From Termitomyces sp. T153 (Eukaryota; Basidiomycota; Agaricomycetes; Agaricales; Lyophyllaceae), in the NCBI GenBank assembly GCA_018296165.2, contig JACKQL020000119.1, positions 1 to 64,000 on the forward strand: a stretch of DNA of 64,000 nt, in the 5' to 3' direction. The position numbers and the translations under genes are program-made. The notes under the pieces were generated by a model, which saw only the letters and a program-made list of their open reading frames with translations, ran no database searches and had not been told where the DNA came from. Positions 11,743 to 23,301 of the stretch are shown here, one piece after another. How positions within the stretch are numbered: position 1 is the first letter of the stretch; every line of letters starts with the position of its first letter.

Positions 11743-12531
11743 TCAATAAACCCCCGGGATGAGCCAATAGGGTACCCTGCGTGCCCAATCCTCCCACTCC
11801 TTCCCAAACGACGCCTTCATCAAGCAATCCTCTTCCGGCATACGCTGCAACAAACTTACCCACAGCTTTACAAACAAAGCCGTAAACGACCCAACGAAAG
11901 CCTTCCCTGCTACTGTTCCTAGAATCCCTGACTCACGTACCCACGAACCTCTGGAGGAGAACCAGCAGCACAGACCGAGGAAGATCGTAGTAAATGCGGT
12001 ATATCCAGGGTGGCGGACGTAGCGATATGGACCGCTCGTGACGAGTCTGTGGTTCTCACGGAGGGTCATTTCGAATGTGTAGAATTCGCGGAGTGTGCGG
12101 AAGGCCTTGAGCCGTAGCCAGCATCCGGCTAAGACGAGGAACGATCCGGTGATGGAAAGAGGCGTGAGGCGTAAGTCGGCGATCCGACCTCTGGGCATCA
12201 GGATCCTCAGCGCGCGCTTTGTGGTATCTGGTGATGTCAACTTTCCTCCTGATAAGAGGATCGCCGCTATTTCTGCTGCTGCAACAAGCCAGAACGTGTT
12301 CTGAATCAAACACTTATGTATATTCCTTTGTTTTATATGCAATCTGCTACTGACCCTGATGGGGGCCATATACTTCGTGCTCAGATACATGAACAAGGTG
12401 GTCTTGCTATCACCCGGCCTGCGTTCATTGTCTGTGATGGATGGATTCGGATTCTTTAAAGAGGTTGTGACGCCATATGTAGTGAGCAATATGAAAAGGA
12501 TCTTAACGAGAGGAAATGAGGGTGGCATCAT
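11743..12531 (-). CDS. isoprenylcysteine carboxyl methyltransferase (Ste14/ICMT family)
   Basis: Methylates the carboxyl group of C-terminal prenylcysteine after CaaX trimming, an ER-membrane step needed for farnesylated mating pheromones and Ras-like proteins. Modelled as two exons (12355-12531 and 11743-12300) with a 54-nt intron that is in frame, giving 244 residues. Several hydrophobic segments precede the signature SGPYRYVRHPGYTAF, and the C-terminus carries the second signature (EEDCLMKASFGKEW followed by RVPYWLIP). Both match the cofactor- and substrate-binding region of ICMT. It starts about 2 kb from the pheromone units and on the same strand as them and the receptors. Many Agaricomycetes have several ICMT-like genes, so whether this is the main Ste14 or a dedicated copy is open. 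Confidence 0.9.
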   Translation of the reverse strand: MMPPSFPLVKILFILLTTYGVTTSLKNPNPSITDNERRPGDSKTTLFMYLSTKYMAPIRVSSRLHIKQRNIHKCLIQNTFWLVAAAEIAAILLSGGKLTSPDTTKRALRILMPRGRIADLRLTPLSITGSFLVLAGCWLRLKAFRTLREFYTFEMTLRENHRLVTSGPYRYVRHPGYTAFTTIFLGLCCWFSSRGSWVRESGILGTVAGKAFVGSFTALFVKLWVSLLQRMPEEDCLMKASFGKEWEDWARRVPYWLIPGVY

Positions 12532-13480
12532 CTCCGTAGTATGATTGTCGACGATACTGTAACATACTATATACTATTTCAAGGACCATCAGAACGATTT
12601 CACAGACACAATGATTTTTTCTCACATAAGACTATTAGACGGCAGTACCCAGCAGTACTTTGGTCACGTTGGATCCCATGTTGCTGTCAATCATGGTGAT
12701 AAGGTAGCTCTGAGGAATCATTTCCCTATGTATGACACGACAATGGGAATATAATCAGATACGTGGGTAAAGAATTGAGTTGGAATGCCATAAGAGGACT
12801 CGATGTTGTAACAGCCAAGTAGGATTTGAGTAGGATGCGTGACAAGCGTGGGATAGCGAATCGGCACATGATAAGTCGGGCGAGAAATAACGTGAAGCTA
12901 GAAGTCGCCGAAACTTCCAGATTAGATGAACCCTCAGCGAAATCTTGTACGATGAGATCAGAAGGATCGAACCATGGTTCGTAGTTGATCAAAGGTCAAG
13001 ATTTCAAGAGAGACAAGCAAAGAAATAATGAATGATTATGCAATTCCATCAACCGATTTCTATCGGTGAATCGTGGCGTATATCGTAAGTGGGTGTAATG
13101 AAATACGAAGATATAATACAGAACAAATGCTGCATGAGCCAAGGGGGTAATCTCCGGACTAAATGACAAGTCAAGGCTCTGTGGTCTCGTCCAAGGATTC
13201 GAGGAATGGAGAGCAAGCTATGAGTGAGGAAGGCTGAGACACTTCCAGATTGTCATATGTTGAGATAAAATACAAGACAGTGGTTTGGAAGTTCCGATGT
13301 ATTGGCCATAGATAAACGAAGAACAGGTAGTGTCGAGCGTCGAGTTCAAGTTGCCGGGGAGAGTAGGCACAGATAGACTAAAGGTGAAGTATTCAACGTT
13401 CATAGGTTGGTTGCAGTCCTTGTTGTTGGAGTTCGAGCTTAACAAGAAGGTAACGGATGGGACTCAAGAACATGTTTGAG
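12532..13480. other. no supported gene
   Basis: Short minus-strand frames (for example 12726-12992) have no recognisable domain, signal or CaaX ending. I see nothing convincing between the methyltransferase and the duplicated pheromone units. Confidence 0.5.
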
Positions 13481-14293
13481 GGAAAAGATGGCAGAAGCCG
13501 GTCGATCAAAATTGATCTCCGATTTACTTCTTTGCGATCATCATGGATGAACTCTTGACCTTGGTTTCGTGCCCGATTACTTTTTTTTACAGTCATAATT
13601 TCGTAATTTTATATATACATGTATGACCTGAGAGTGTATCGAATAACAGAGTAGGGCACACGAAATCACACAGGGCGTTCAGACAACTGTTCTCTGTTGT
13701 TAGACTCGGTACCGTCATTATGACGTCTCATAGAAAAAGGGTTACTTGTCTACTCTCTTACACAAATCCAATCGAATACCTTCTCGAGGAGCTTGCACTA
13801 GAAAAAGTACAGCCATTCTGGTATCTCAATTAGCGGCAGTGAATAGCCCAACTCAAGCTAGTCACTAATAGCTTCCGACACTCAGTTAAATGAACACTGG
13901 AGCGTTTTTGAATAGTTCTTGACCTACATTGCAGTAATGCAATCAAGACTCGAAGATTCAGTGAGCATGTAGATAATTGTACACAATTCATAGATCATTC
14001 CGTGATATTGCAGTAATGGAGATAATAAGAATAGAAAGGAACGTCGGACAAGCAGAGAAGGATTGATGATGTGGAAATGCCGTACTATCAAAGTGCGAAC
14101 GAGTGTCCACCAGATAAACGTTTTGTAGCTGTGATAACAGTGTGCAAGCATGATGAATGTAAATGCAAGGAACTCTCTTACATTTTGTAGAGTAATCAAA
14201 TGTCAAAGTGTGCCCGCTTGCTCTCGCAGGCAAAGGCACTGAGAATTGCATCAATAAGTATGATCTAATCTAGTAGTGGTTGAACCCACAAAT

Positions 14294-14447
14294 TCACGCA
14301 ATCACGCAGAATATAACTGATATACCAGCCTGAATACGTTCTTCATCTTGTGGGAGGTCATGAGCAGAAGATTCTTGGTATTCTGTCCGCATTGAGGACA
14401 TCCTCGGACAAGAACAGATTGTTGCCAATTGGTGCGAAAAAGTCCAT
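14294..14447 (-). pseudogene. pheromone precursor copy 1, frameshifted
   Basis: Homologous to the intact precursor at 15715-15870. The ATG at 14447 opens MDFFAPIGNN but one extra base near 14387-14390 shifts the frame, so this start ends after about 29 residues at FCS without a CaaX box. In the other frame an ATG at 14392 opens a 32-residue peptide that keeps the complete C-terminal half, including EERIQAGISVIFCVIA and a stop at 14294. It could therefore be dead, or could still yield the same mature pheromone from the downstream ATG. A sequencing error is a third option. Confidence 0.7.
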
Positions 14448-14560
14448 GGTGAAGCAACGGATATATGAGCTTGTGGACGGCTGGTCCGAAGAGTTCGAAG
14501 ATGTGAATGGGAAGCTAAGAATGTATATGGAGGGAAACTGACGCCATGAAATATTCAGAG

Positions 14561-14566
14561 TTTATA
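14561..14566 (-). promoter_or_regulatory. TATA-like box of pheromone copy 1
   Basis: Minus-strand TATAAA about 115 bases upstream of the first ATG, in the same place as in copy 2 and within conserved sequence. One base differs downstream of the box. Confidence 0.45.
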
Positions 14567-15714
14567 GGAGCGTACACAATGGTATCAAACGCGCCATGTG
14601 TCCATGGCCAGAGGTAGGTACTTGTAAACAGACAATCGGTTCTCTACAATATTAAAACTCCGAAAAATGTCGCTTGAGATTGTACCTGGCCTCAACTGTA
14701 TGGCCCGGAGGCCCAGTCGGACAAGTCAGGGTTAACGGATACTAGGATTCAAGAGGTATTCCGGTTGTCGCAGAGACACAAGGACTAGAACAGGCGTAAA
14801 GGCAAACAGTCTAAATATGCTTAGAAACTTTTGGAAATGGCGGATTCTTCAAGCGGTCCTTGAATTTGATAATTGATCTCCGATTTGTCTTTTTGATCAT
14901 CATCATGAACAGGTTGGTCACATTGCCCGACTACTTTTTTCAGTCATAATTGTGGTCATTATACAAGTCAGTGTACAGCAGGTAGATTGCAAGCAATATT
15001 ACCAGAGAAAAGTTCCAGTGCATTTGAAGAAGGTACGGCACACAAAATCATACAAAGCATCCAGGCAAAGCCTCTCTCTTACTGATTCTGCGTCGTTGTG
15101 ATGTCTCATAGAGAAACGGTCGCTGCTCCATTCTCTTTTACACAGGTATGAGTTAATACTTTCCTTGAATGTGCGGAATAGAAAGAGATATGATAGCCAG
15201 TCATTCTGGTATGCTCAATTAGCGGCATGGTGATTAGCCTGATTCAAGATAGTCCTTATAATTTCGGATGCTGAAGTACTGAAGTAAAGCACATCACAGA
15301 AAGGCCTCAGTTAAATGAACACTGGAGCGTTTTTGAATAGTTCTTGACCTACATTGCAGTAATGCAATCAAGACTCGAAGATTCAGTGAGCATGTAGATA
15401 ATTGTACACAATTCATAGATCATTCCGTGATATTGCAGTAATGGAGATAATAAGAATAGAAAGGAACGTCGGACAAGCAGAGAAGGATCGATGATTTGGA
15501 AACGCCGTACTATCAAAGTGCGAACGAGTGTCCACCAGATAAACGTTTTGTAGCTGTGATAACAGATATTAAGCATGATGAAAGCAAGTGCAAGGAACTC
15601 TCTTACATTTGTTGGTAATCAAATGTCAAAGTGTACGCTTGCTCTCGCAGGCAAAGGGACTGAGAATTGCATCAATAAGTATGATCTAATCTAGTAGTGG
15701 TTGAACTCACAAAT

Positions 15715-15870
15715 TCACGCAATCACGCAGAATATAACTGATATACCAGCCTGAATACGTTCTTCATCTTGTGGGAGGTCATGAGCAGAAGATTCTTGGT
15801 ATTCTGTCACATTGAGGACATCCTCGGACAAGAACAAATTGTTGCCAAAATTTGGTGCGAAAAAGTCCAT
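15715..15870 (-). CDS. lipopeptide mating pheromone precursor (CaaX, CVIA)
   Basis: Encodes a 51-residue precursor, MDFFAPNFG at the start and CVIA at the end. CVIA is the farnesylation box of nearly all mushroom pheromones, and short precursors beginning MD are usual. A Glu-Glu-Arg triplet at residues 36-38 matches the acidic-basic pair at which homobasidiomycete precursors are believed to be cut. This predicts a mature peptide IQAGISVIFC, farnesylated and carboxymethylated at its Cys; the cut site is inference. It is intronless, as these genes generally are. The ATG chosen is the one giving MDFF; an upstream in-frame extension is possible but unlike the family. It lies 1.5 kb from the 3' end of the first receptor. 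Confidence 0.9.
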   Translation of the reverse strand: MDFFAPNFGNNLFLSEDVLNVTEYQESSAHDLPQDEERIQAGISVIFCVIA

Positions 15871-15978
15871 GGTGAAGCAACGGATATATGAGCTTGTGGA
15901 CGGCTGGTCCGAAGAGTTCGAAGATGTGAATGGGAAACTGGGAAGGTATTTGGAGGACTGACGCATAGAATATCCCGA

Positions 15979-15985
15979 TTTTATA
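15979..15985 (-). promoter_or_regulatory. TATA box of pheromone gene
   Basis: Minus-strand TATAAAA, about 110 bases upstream of the precursor ATG at 15870. The position and flanking GCTCC are conserved in the other copy. Confidence 0.5.
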
Positions 15986-16205
15986 GGAGCGTACACAATG
16001 TATCAAAAACGCCATGTGTGGTAAGCATTCGCGAGTGGTGAACAATCGTGTGTTGACAATATTCAAACTCCGAACAATGCCGCTTGAGGATGAATATTGT
16101 ACATCCTCAACTGCGTGGCCAGCGGCCCAAGCGGGGCTCGAAATCGTGATTAACAGATACCAGGACTATCCTAGAGTATTCCAGTTATCGCGAAACCCAA
16201 TTTTG

Positions 16206-17370
16206 GTATCATCCTTCCGAACAAAAACCACATAAATAGACAAATTAAGAATGGAGTTAGACTCCGATGGAGCGGAGAATCGAAGAAGCAGTAAGCCAAG
16301 TCATTCACGATGGCGGTACATAACAGAAATGGCACTACCAGTGCCTGGCATTAAACAATGAAACACCCTTGAAGCTTGAATATTTTGAAAGACGTAGTCA
16401 GAGTTAAAGTTACTAAGATGAGTCTAGGCCGGTCGGATGGCGAGCTGTGGGCCGCCCGATCAGGGAAATAGCCGAACGGGTCCATCTTTCCAGTTTCATC
16501 CCCCTGGAGCAATCTCCCTCGAGGGTTTCCGGTCAATTCGTCGCTCATAAGTGTGCAATCCACGAGTACGAAAGAGAATCTAAAAATGCAAAATCTGCAA
16601 GGAATGCCCTGAGATCCGTCGAGGGTCAAGATTGCTCAGGCCTACAGCCCAATTCTGGATGAGATGGCCACGCAATGTCCGGGAAGGTTTTGGAGCACCT
16701 AAGGACCGCATCATATCAATAGTAGAATGGGTGATAATTAGATTCGCCAAATGTGTCCATGATGATCGATGAGTTGGTGTGACCTAGACAAAGTTCCAAT
16801 CAACTTGGACGACTTGTTGGATTATCACAGAGGTACGAGATGGAGAGGTGAGGACATGTGACCGTGACTACCGCGTCATCTACCGCGTCATAATATGCTG
16901 CGTTCCGCATTCATTCCGTGGCTTCCTTTTGCGGACTTCCAGTTGTCCCCAAACCATCGGTGTCCACACTGCGTTGCCTAAGATCCATTTGGTCTATGGT
17001 GCTACTCTTATTCATACATACTATCCTAACCCTCGACACTGAAGAATGAATGTTAAATAAGGAATAATTCATCAGAAGATGGTAGCAACAGGAGAAACAA
17101 CAGTCGTTGAAAGTAGTCCTTCCAGTGCAATGCGGATTCTTGTTGAAGGAATCAAGAAGCCTCGACTTGACGGACGTTCGACTTTGTTGTCAGCCGTCTG
17201 ATCCGCCCGCCCTCGATAATGCAAATCGAACTATCATGCTCATAGTTAGCTAAGTGCTTGAGTAGTGCATCCTGTCAATCTTATTTTCGAATCAGGCAGG
17301 CACTAAGTGAAACGAAGTTGAAAATCATTTAGGTAGAGACACTAGTTTGTCACAATAAATGATACAAACA
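16206..17370. other. no supported gene
   Basis: Short frames on both strands lack domains; none ends in a CaaX box preceded by an acidic-basic pair. It separates the pheromone unit from the first receptor. Confidence 0.5.
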
Positions 17371-18892
17371 TCAAACTATAAAAGGGCCCGCCTTAAAACT
17401 GTGGGCAGAAACTGAAGTTTCTTCGTCTCGTCGAAAATCATGATGATCGTAAAAAGGTGCAGGCCCGAAAGAGACTTCTGTCCAATGCTTCTGGAACGCA
17501 AAGGAATGAGGGCTGTTCACATGGACAATACTGTCGGAATGTAAGGAGACTATGGAAGGATATTTGAGACTGGTGGGGGAGTTTGTGGTGAACGTTGAGG
17601 TAGGTGATGGTGGCGAGTAGGATGGTAGTGATGACAAAGCTATTTTGACAGGAGTGGATCTGGATATACAAGAGTAAGAGAGTGGGCACATTGAATGTCA
17701 AAGATAACAAACCCAATCGTCAACGGTTTTTGTCCAGAGGTAGTGATTTTCTTTTGAATGCCGACACGCTTCATAAACGCCAAAAACGCAGCGTGATAAT
17801 TGCGTTTAGCCTCGTCCGCAAATCCGAAGAATGAAAAAAATATCAATGCACAGAGGGGAACAAGCCAACGTGACAGTTCCATGCCGATAATCTCAGAGCG
17901 GGAGCCATTTCGCCAGAGGATAGCAGGGAAGAGTTCGACGCGCGAATAGTCGAGGTGAGCATCTGCCCAACCCCTCCAAGGGTCAATCTTACTAGCCGTA
18001 GCATTGAGCCAGATAGTAAAAATAGCGAGAGGAGTGGTGAGCATGATTTCAGTAGTGGCGAGTACCATAAGGCGGAAATATCGACTAATGGTAAGAGATT
18101 TATTCAATGCTAGAAATTGTCCCAATTCCACGCGTCGGCGTACAAAAGAACGTAATGAAAGCACTGTAAGGTGGTCACTTAAGAGGATGATTGATCAAGG
18201 CAGGAATCACGCACCACAATAGGTCCCAGAGATAATGCCGATCACGATGGGCCACATTCCGGAGAGGAAATATGCAAGAAAAGTGTTGTATATGACAGGA
18301 TAACAGCCGATATTTTCATATATGTTGAAACGATGTCCCTGCACTACGTATTCTGCGGAGATCTTAGGGAAATGCTCAAATGAGAATTCGAGTTACATAC
18401 GAAGAGCGATAAAAACTACGGGGAAAAGGACGCAGATGAGCGTGTCATCGAGTACCGCTCGGCGTTTCTATATTTCATGGTTGTTGAGTCAAGAATGCCT
18501 GAGACGGCATAGGATTTACCTCTGCACGGCTTACGGCGACTGACTGGACGCTAGATATCTCGTACAGACGTCTGTTGATACAGAGTGAAGCAGCTGGTAA
18601 TCCCACAGATGCACCAAGCATTATCCGGATAGCTGCTGTTGAGTAAGAGATACGAACCAGGTACAACCAACTCTGACTTACAGATATCACACCAGATGGG
18701 TGCAGTATTGATGGCATTGTTTGCCCATACAACAGAATTAACGAATTGATTGAGACAAGCGAGCGCTGCCCAAATCATGTAAAAGCAAGTTCCCGAGTTC
18801 CAGGCTTGCAGATGCCATGGAAGAGGAATAAGTACAAGAACGCAACCAGTGAAAGTAAAGATTGGATAGAGAGGGTATGTTGGATCTAACAT
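17371..18892 (-). CDS. STE3-type pheromone receptor 1
   Basis: Seven-transmembrane G-protein-coupled receptor for a farnesylated peptide. Six exons close in phase: 18682-18892, 18520-18632, 18401-18467, 18215-18352, 17713-18163, 17371-17659, giving 422 residues. Family marks are visible: LIPLPWHLQAWNSGTC in helix 1-2, APIWCDI, ASVGLPAASLCINRRLY in helix 3, YVVQGHRFNIYENIGCYP in the second extracellular loop, RYFRLMVLATTEI, and DPWRGWADAHLDYSRVE in the third. The end is FFGFADEAKRNY followed by a Ser/Pro-rich cytoplasmic tail. The second exon uses the second of two adjacent CAG acceptors, chosen because it keeps the spacing of receptor 2. It lies closest to the intact pheromone gene; a receptor does not normally respond to its own haplotype's pheromone. 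Confidence 0.93.
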
Positions 18893-19499
18893 TGTCGTGT
18901 CTTCAAGATGCTGGGTCGTAACGGAAACGTGAGATAGAAAAAAATAATAGGGCGAGAGAGCACGGCGAGCGCGATCTTTGACATGTTGACTTATAGGACG
19001 CTGGAGGATTCTTTGTCGATAGAATGGGTTTGGAGGACAATGGCGCCCGTCATTTGCTTACATAATATCGTTTATTACAAAAAGGCACTTATCCAGATCT
19101 TATCTGTGCTTCATTTACCTGATCTAAGGATTTTGACTCTGAAGACAGGTAAGCAAGTTATGTGGATAAAGAGGGAACTCTATAGCCTACTATCGATCTA
19201 TGTTCGGAACAGACATCGGTCTCATAAGTTTCGAAATCTCGTATGGTGGAATCTTGACCGCACCGTCTCTCAGATTCCTTTGACAAGAATGAGTACTCAG
19301 GCTCCTGAGTTTGGTCTATTCTGCAATCTTCCGCCGGAGGCTTCGCGAATGCAAATTGTAATGAGAAAGCTTGGAGGGTGATACTGCTCGCATTTCAATG
19401 TGCCGATACTTATTACCAGTATATCATCATTATTCCAGCCGAATTTGATCTGCGAAGTACGTACTGAGAAATTGAAATCGTGCTAACATTCTCTTCTCA
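18893..19499. other. intergenic between receptor 1 and receptor pseudogene
   Basis: Contains a 132-codon plus-strand frame (18983-19381) without a recognisable domain. It might include decayed N-terminal exons of the receptor pseudogene, but I could not match helices 1-3. Confidence 0.4.
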
Positions 19500-20500
19500 G
19501 CGACAAAATTCTGAGACTTGCTTGATGTTTGGACATTCGCATGGTGCTTCGTAGGCTGCTTTTTTCTTTGCTTTGAAGCCTTCATTGATTTCCATTCAGA
19601 TGACGTTGTTCAGGGGTATCGATTTGACATTACTGCAATATTGACACCGGCTGACGACTTATATCTTCATCCGATCTGTCTTGATCGTCGGGTTTCATCT
19701 TGTTTTTGTTCTTTATCTTTCTTGTCTTGCTGGTGAGTACGAACTCCTCTATTCTCTGTTCTGTAACTCATGTCTATCACAGACTTTACTCTGAGGCAGT
19801 TTATGGTTCGGCGGCTTTTTTCGTTGCCAACCTTAACGCCGGAATATCCGTACTTAACCCTCACGCTATCTCCCTCATGTTCATGGTTGCCTTTCAGATG
19901 ATTTGGGGTGTGGGAGTGACCATCTATGGCGTGTACCCGTTATGGTAGTCCCAATACATCCTTGGACGTCATGGATTGATGTTCACTCCGATTTCGTTTC
20001 TACGCTGTGGATGCTACCGACATCTACTTCGATCTTGGTTGTTTTCTTTACATCCGACCATGATTTCTCCTATACCGACATCCTCCTCGTCTCCCACTGT
20101 TTCGTTAGTTAGTATAAAGTGCTGCCCGTGATACCACAAGTACTACAGAAAAACGAATTCTGCGTCACCTACTATCTCCGCCTTCTCTCTCTACGCCCCT
20201 ATACCATCCTTCAATCGATATTTACGTCTCCGTTCGCAGGCAGCACCATATTACCGTGACCTTTCGTACCATCCGACGGTGCTTCTCATTGCACAAACGA
20301 CCGACATGTCCATCATCGTGATTAAGGACTCCAAATATCCGTCTATACTACCTCAGGCTTTTTACGTCTGCTTGACATGCGTTTTCATCTCGCTCATCTG
20401 AGTGCGGCCTTCACTCTCGTCTAGGACTACTGTGCACTTTACTCTGTTATTCTTCGAAAGCGACCAGAGAATATCGAAAAGTCTTGAAACACCGACGGCT
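19500..20500 (+). pseudogene. broken STE3-type receptor on the opposite strand
   Basis: Receptor-specific blocks occur in order but in different frames: VVQGYRFDI (about 19608-19634, the second extracellular loop), LTLRQFMVRR (about 19783-19812), a helix 5 region with ISLMFMVAFQMIW (about 19870-19908), and IHPWTSWIDVHSDF (about 19950-19994), equivalent to the HPWLGWADTHEDF loop of receptor 2. A likely intron (GTGAGT to ATCACAG, 19733-19782) is still recognisable. Frameshifts and stops between blocks, and no clear helices 1-3, indicate a dead gene. The C-terminal limit is uncertain. Confidence 0.75.
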
Positions 20501-21097
20501 TTGCTCCGATTCCTCGGGGACCACCCACCTCATGAACCCTGGTCCACCTATCCAGACAATTTTCACACCCGTTTTTCACCCTGCACATTCAATATCAGAA
20601 CAATGCGTTGCCACAAATTGAAGTGATCGGTCCAACGAGGGCGCATTGAGTGTGTGGGCGACCTCATGAGGTCACAAGCACAAGGGCCGGTTCAAACTCC
20701 GATGGAAAGACATATTTCCGGAAAGCGGCAACCAGACAATGATGGCGGGCAAACGCGCCACCTTGTCATGCATTGTCCTCCCACTTATGATCCATTGCAA
20801 ACATTATTCCAAAAAATTAAGGGCCCCAGAATACCCTGTACCTGAACTCACGCCAGGACTTGACTCCACAGTACTATACCCGGCCATCACAACCTTCTGT
20901 ACTCTTAGGAGCCCTGCCTGAGCTTTCGTCTTTTTTTCCTGGCACTACCATTTCGTCCTTTTGTACTCCTTTTGTACTCCTTTTCTAATGTGTTTTTACA
21001 AGCACGATGAATGTAAATGATATTATATGCATCAGGGCCAACTTTTTCAATAAAATTCTCAGTCGTTGCAATATCGTTATGTGTAAGAACTCTATAT
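20501..21097. other. no supported gene
   Basis: Short frames only. A small tandem repeat of CCTTTTGTACT lies near 20,955-20,985, in the 3' flank of NOC4. Confidence 0.5.
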
Positions 21098-23301
21098 TTA
21101 TGCAAATAACCACAATTCATTGACAACATCCCCCTCTACGTGCACCTCACCTCCCACTTCTCTCTCTATCTTATCCTCAGGAGCGAGGGGGAACATCATC
21201 TTGTCTTGGCCCATCTCCAAAGAAAACGGAGGGTCCTTTTTGATTTTTCTGTTCGCCTCCGTCTCGAATAACTGTAGTTCTCTGTTAGCTTATTCATCAA
21301 TTTACGGCACCTTGAACTCACAGTTCCGTAAGTGTGATCCAAGAAGTCCTCCATCGCATAGCTAGGCTTTGTGAACGCTTCAGAGAAAATCTTTACGAGC
21401 GTCGCCACGCTTGCATGATAATGGGAACGATGCGACAAGAGTTCCCAGAGCGAACTGAGATGTGCTTGCGTGTGCAATGGGTCCACTTCGTCCGGGAGAA
21501 ATGGATCTACAGACCTTTTTAAATTATTAGGATCCGGGTCAAGTCATAATGCTTACCATTTGACGGGTTTTCAGAGTCCGCGCGGTGAATCATGGACATC
21601 AAAGCCGGGTGTCGTTTTAGAATGTTATATGTGAAGGGCACGACCATGATGATAGCAGCAGGGGGCGCAGTGAGAGAGAGACGGGAGAGGCGTTTGACGA
21701 AGGACGCAAGGAGGTTGGCAGGCAGATGTCTACAGAAACGGACAGTGAGATAAAGTGTATGCATTCATTGGTGTGAATGACCGTACGTTGAACTGAGGAA
21801 AAGCTCAGTCATGCGGAAAAATCGTGCCCTATGTTTAAGATGTAGTACATCACGATCAAGAAATGCATAGAGGCGAGTGTAGAATGAAGGATAGTCACTA
21901 TATGATGTCAGTGCAGATTCGAGGCAAGAGATAATCCAGACTCACAGATTGTACTCATTCATGAGCACAAACAACGCGTTCAAAGCCAGAAGGCCCACTG
22001 TGCCTCCTGTACAACCAACCATTCATAACCATCAGTGCTGATTCAATAAGTGATTGGTTAGGAACAAACCGTAGTCCACCGATGCACCCACCCAGTCCAT
22101 CACTAGGACGGGCCGTGTAAGATGGGGTATCACTCCGCGATGCATTATATTCAGAGCACGCGTCGTCAAAGCTTTCCCATCCTTTTCAATAATTGATAGC
22201 CGTGGCAGAAGCGACAACCATGCCCGTGTAAATACTGCACGGTGCGATGCGAGAGCATGAAGAGATTGGTGTATTGTGAGCTTATGTAGGCGCGCTCCGG
22301 GACCCTGTAGCTTGTCGTCTTTCGCTACCGGTTCCTCATCGAAAAATTTACGCCAGTCATCCTCATCACCCTCGTTTTGAGGCTCTTTCTCGTCCTCAGA
22401 AGATGCCACCTCACCGCCTTTCTTGGAAACTCGTTTGGGTTTGGGCGGCTTTGCCCCCATTTCGGAAACCCACCATGAGTTTATTTCACTCTTTTCAGTG
22501 GGGAAGGTTTTTAAGCATTCGAGGATTGCCAACAAGTTATGGGGAAGTTTTGGGGAAGTTTGAGGCGAGGTGGAGTTGAGAAGGGTCCTACAAAGTATGT
22601 GTGTGCGGTAAGCAAACAGGAGGGACGATAACATACGCTGCATCACGGAGAAAGAACCACCGTATGTCGTCGTAGATGCTGAACCAAGTCTCGTGGAACT
22701 GATGCAGCACGTCGGAATCGATTGTCGCGTCTTTTTGCGTTGCACGATGACGAGTCGATGGCGGACATAGGAGAAGAAACGAGACGATTTTTCGGAAGTG
22801 GGAGTTGTGGAATTGTGGCTGGGATGGAACGGACTTTGAGTAAGACGTTGAAAGGTGTTTTTGCAACGAAAACAGTATTTGCAAAGCTGATATCTGTGGT
22901 ACATTAGTATAGCTACTGGAGGTATACAGAGCACCTACTCGCAACGTCTTTTCCTGGTCTTTTAGAAGCCCACCAAGAAAATCAACATAGGCATTGAGCC
23001 GATCCCAAAGCCATGTTTTCACCACTTTCGCTGCTTCATCACCTCCGAGTCCCAATTTTTCGGCAGATATTATGAGAACGAATACCCTATAGAGAGCATA
23101 GATAGCTTTCGAGGTCTCGCTGGCTTCTTTGGATCTAAGTGCAAGGTCCAAGAGATCGGCTAAAGGATTCAGTGAAGAATTAGTTGAAATGGCCTCAGTC
23201 AGATCAGCTTCTAGTCGCTGGATCAGCTGCATAGTTTGAGGGTCATCTTGAATCTTCCTTTTCTTATTGGGTGGAGGCAACGAGCGGAGGGGACCAGGCA
23301 T
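21098..23301 (-). CDS. NOC4: nucleolar complex protein 4 (Noc4/Utp19), CBF/Mak21 family
   Basis: Works with Nop14 in the small-subunit processome for 40S ribosome assembly in the nucleolus. Eight exons close in phase (22939-23301, 22637-22893, 22070-22587, 21946-22006, 21787-21897, 21557-21729, 21322-21506, 21098-21271), giving 613 residues, near the family's usual length. The C-terminal CBF/Mak21 domain is clear: GLLALNALFVLMNEYNL, DYPSFYTRLYAFLDRDVL, RARFFRMTELFLSSTHLP, and FTYNILKRHPALMSMIHR. An acidic Lys/Glu-rich stretch lies in the middle (about 22,300-22,430). The start follows MPGPLRSLPPPNKKRK, a basic nuclear-type N-terminus. A housekeeping gene inside a receptor cluster is compatible with a region that is only partly non-recombining. 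Confidence 0.93.

Larger units (their letters stand above)
13485..16205. repeat. tandem duplication of a 1.3-1.4 kb pheromone unit
   Basis: Two head-to-tail copies, about 13,485-14,785 and 14,870-16,205. Anchor sequences such as CTCAGTTAAATGAACACTGG (13881 and 15306) are offset by 1,425 bases, with near-identical stretches of more than 150 bases and more diverged flanks. Each copy contains one pheromone precursor frame on the minus strand and its upstream region. Divergence is mostly substitutions and small indels, so the duplication is not brand new. Confidence 0.85.

Noticed and set aside
14350..14541. 63-codon plus-strand frame over pheromone copy 1
   Set aside because: It is the reverse-strand shadow of the precursor gene; it has no domain and the other copy does not maintain it.
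15779..16066. 95-codon minus-strand frame overlapping the intact pheromone gene
   Set aside because: It lacks the CaaX ending; the frame of 15715-15870 explains the sequence and conserved motifs better.
18983..19381. 132-codon frame between the receptors, considered as N-terminus of the broken receptor
   Set aside because: No match to helices 1-3 or the WCDI motif.
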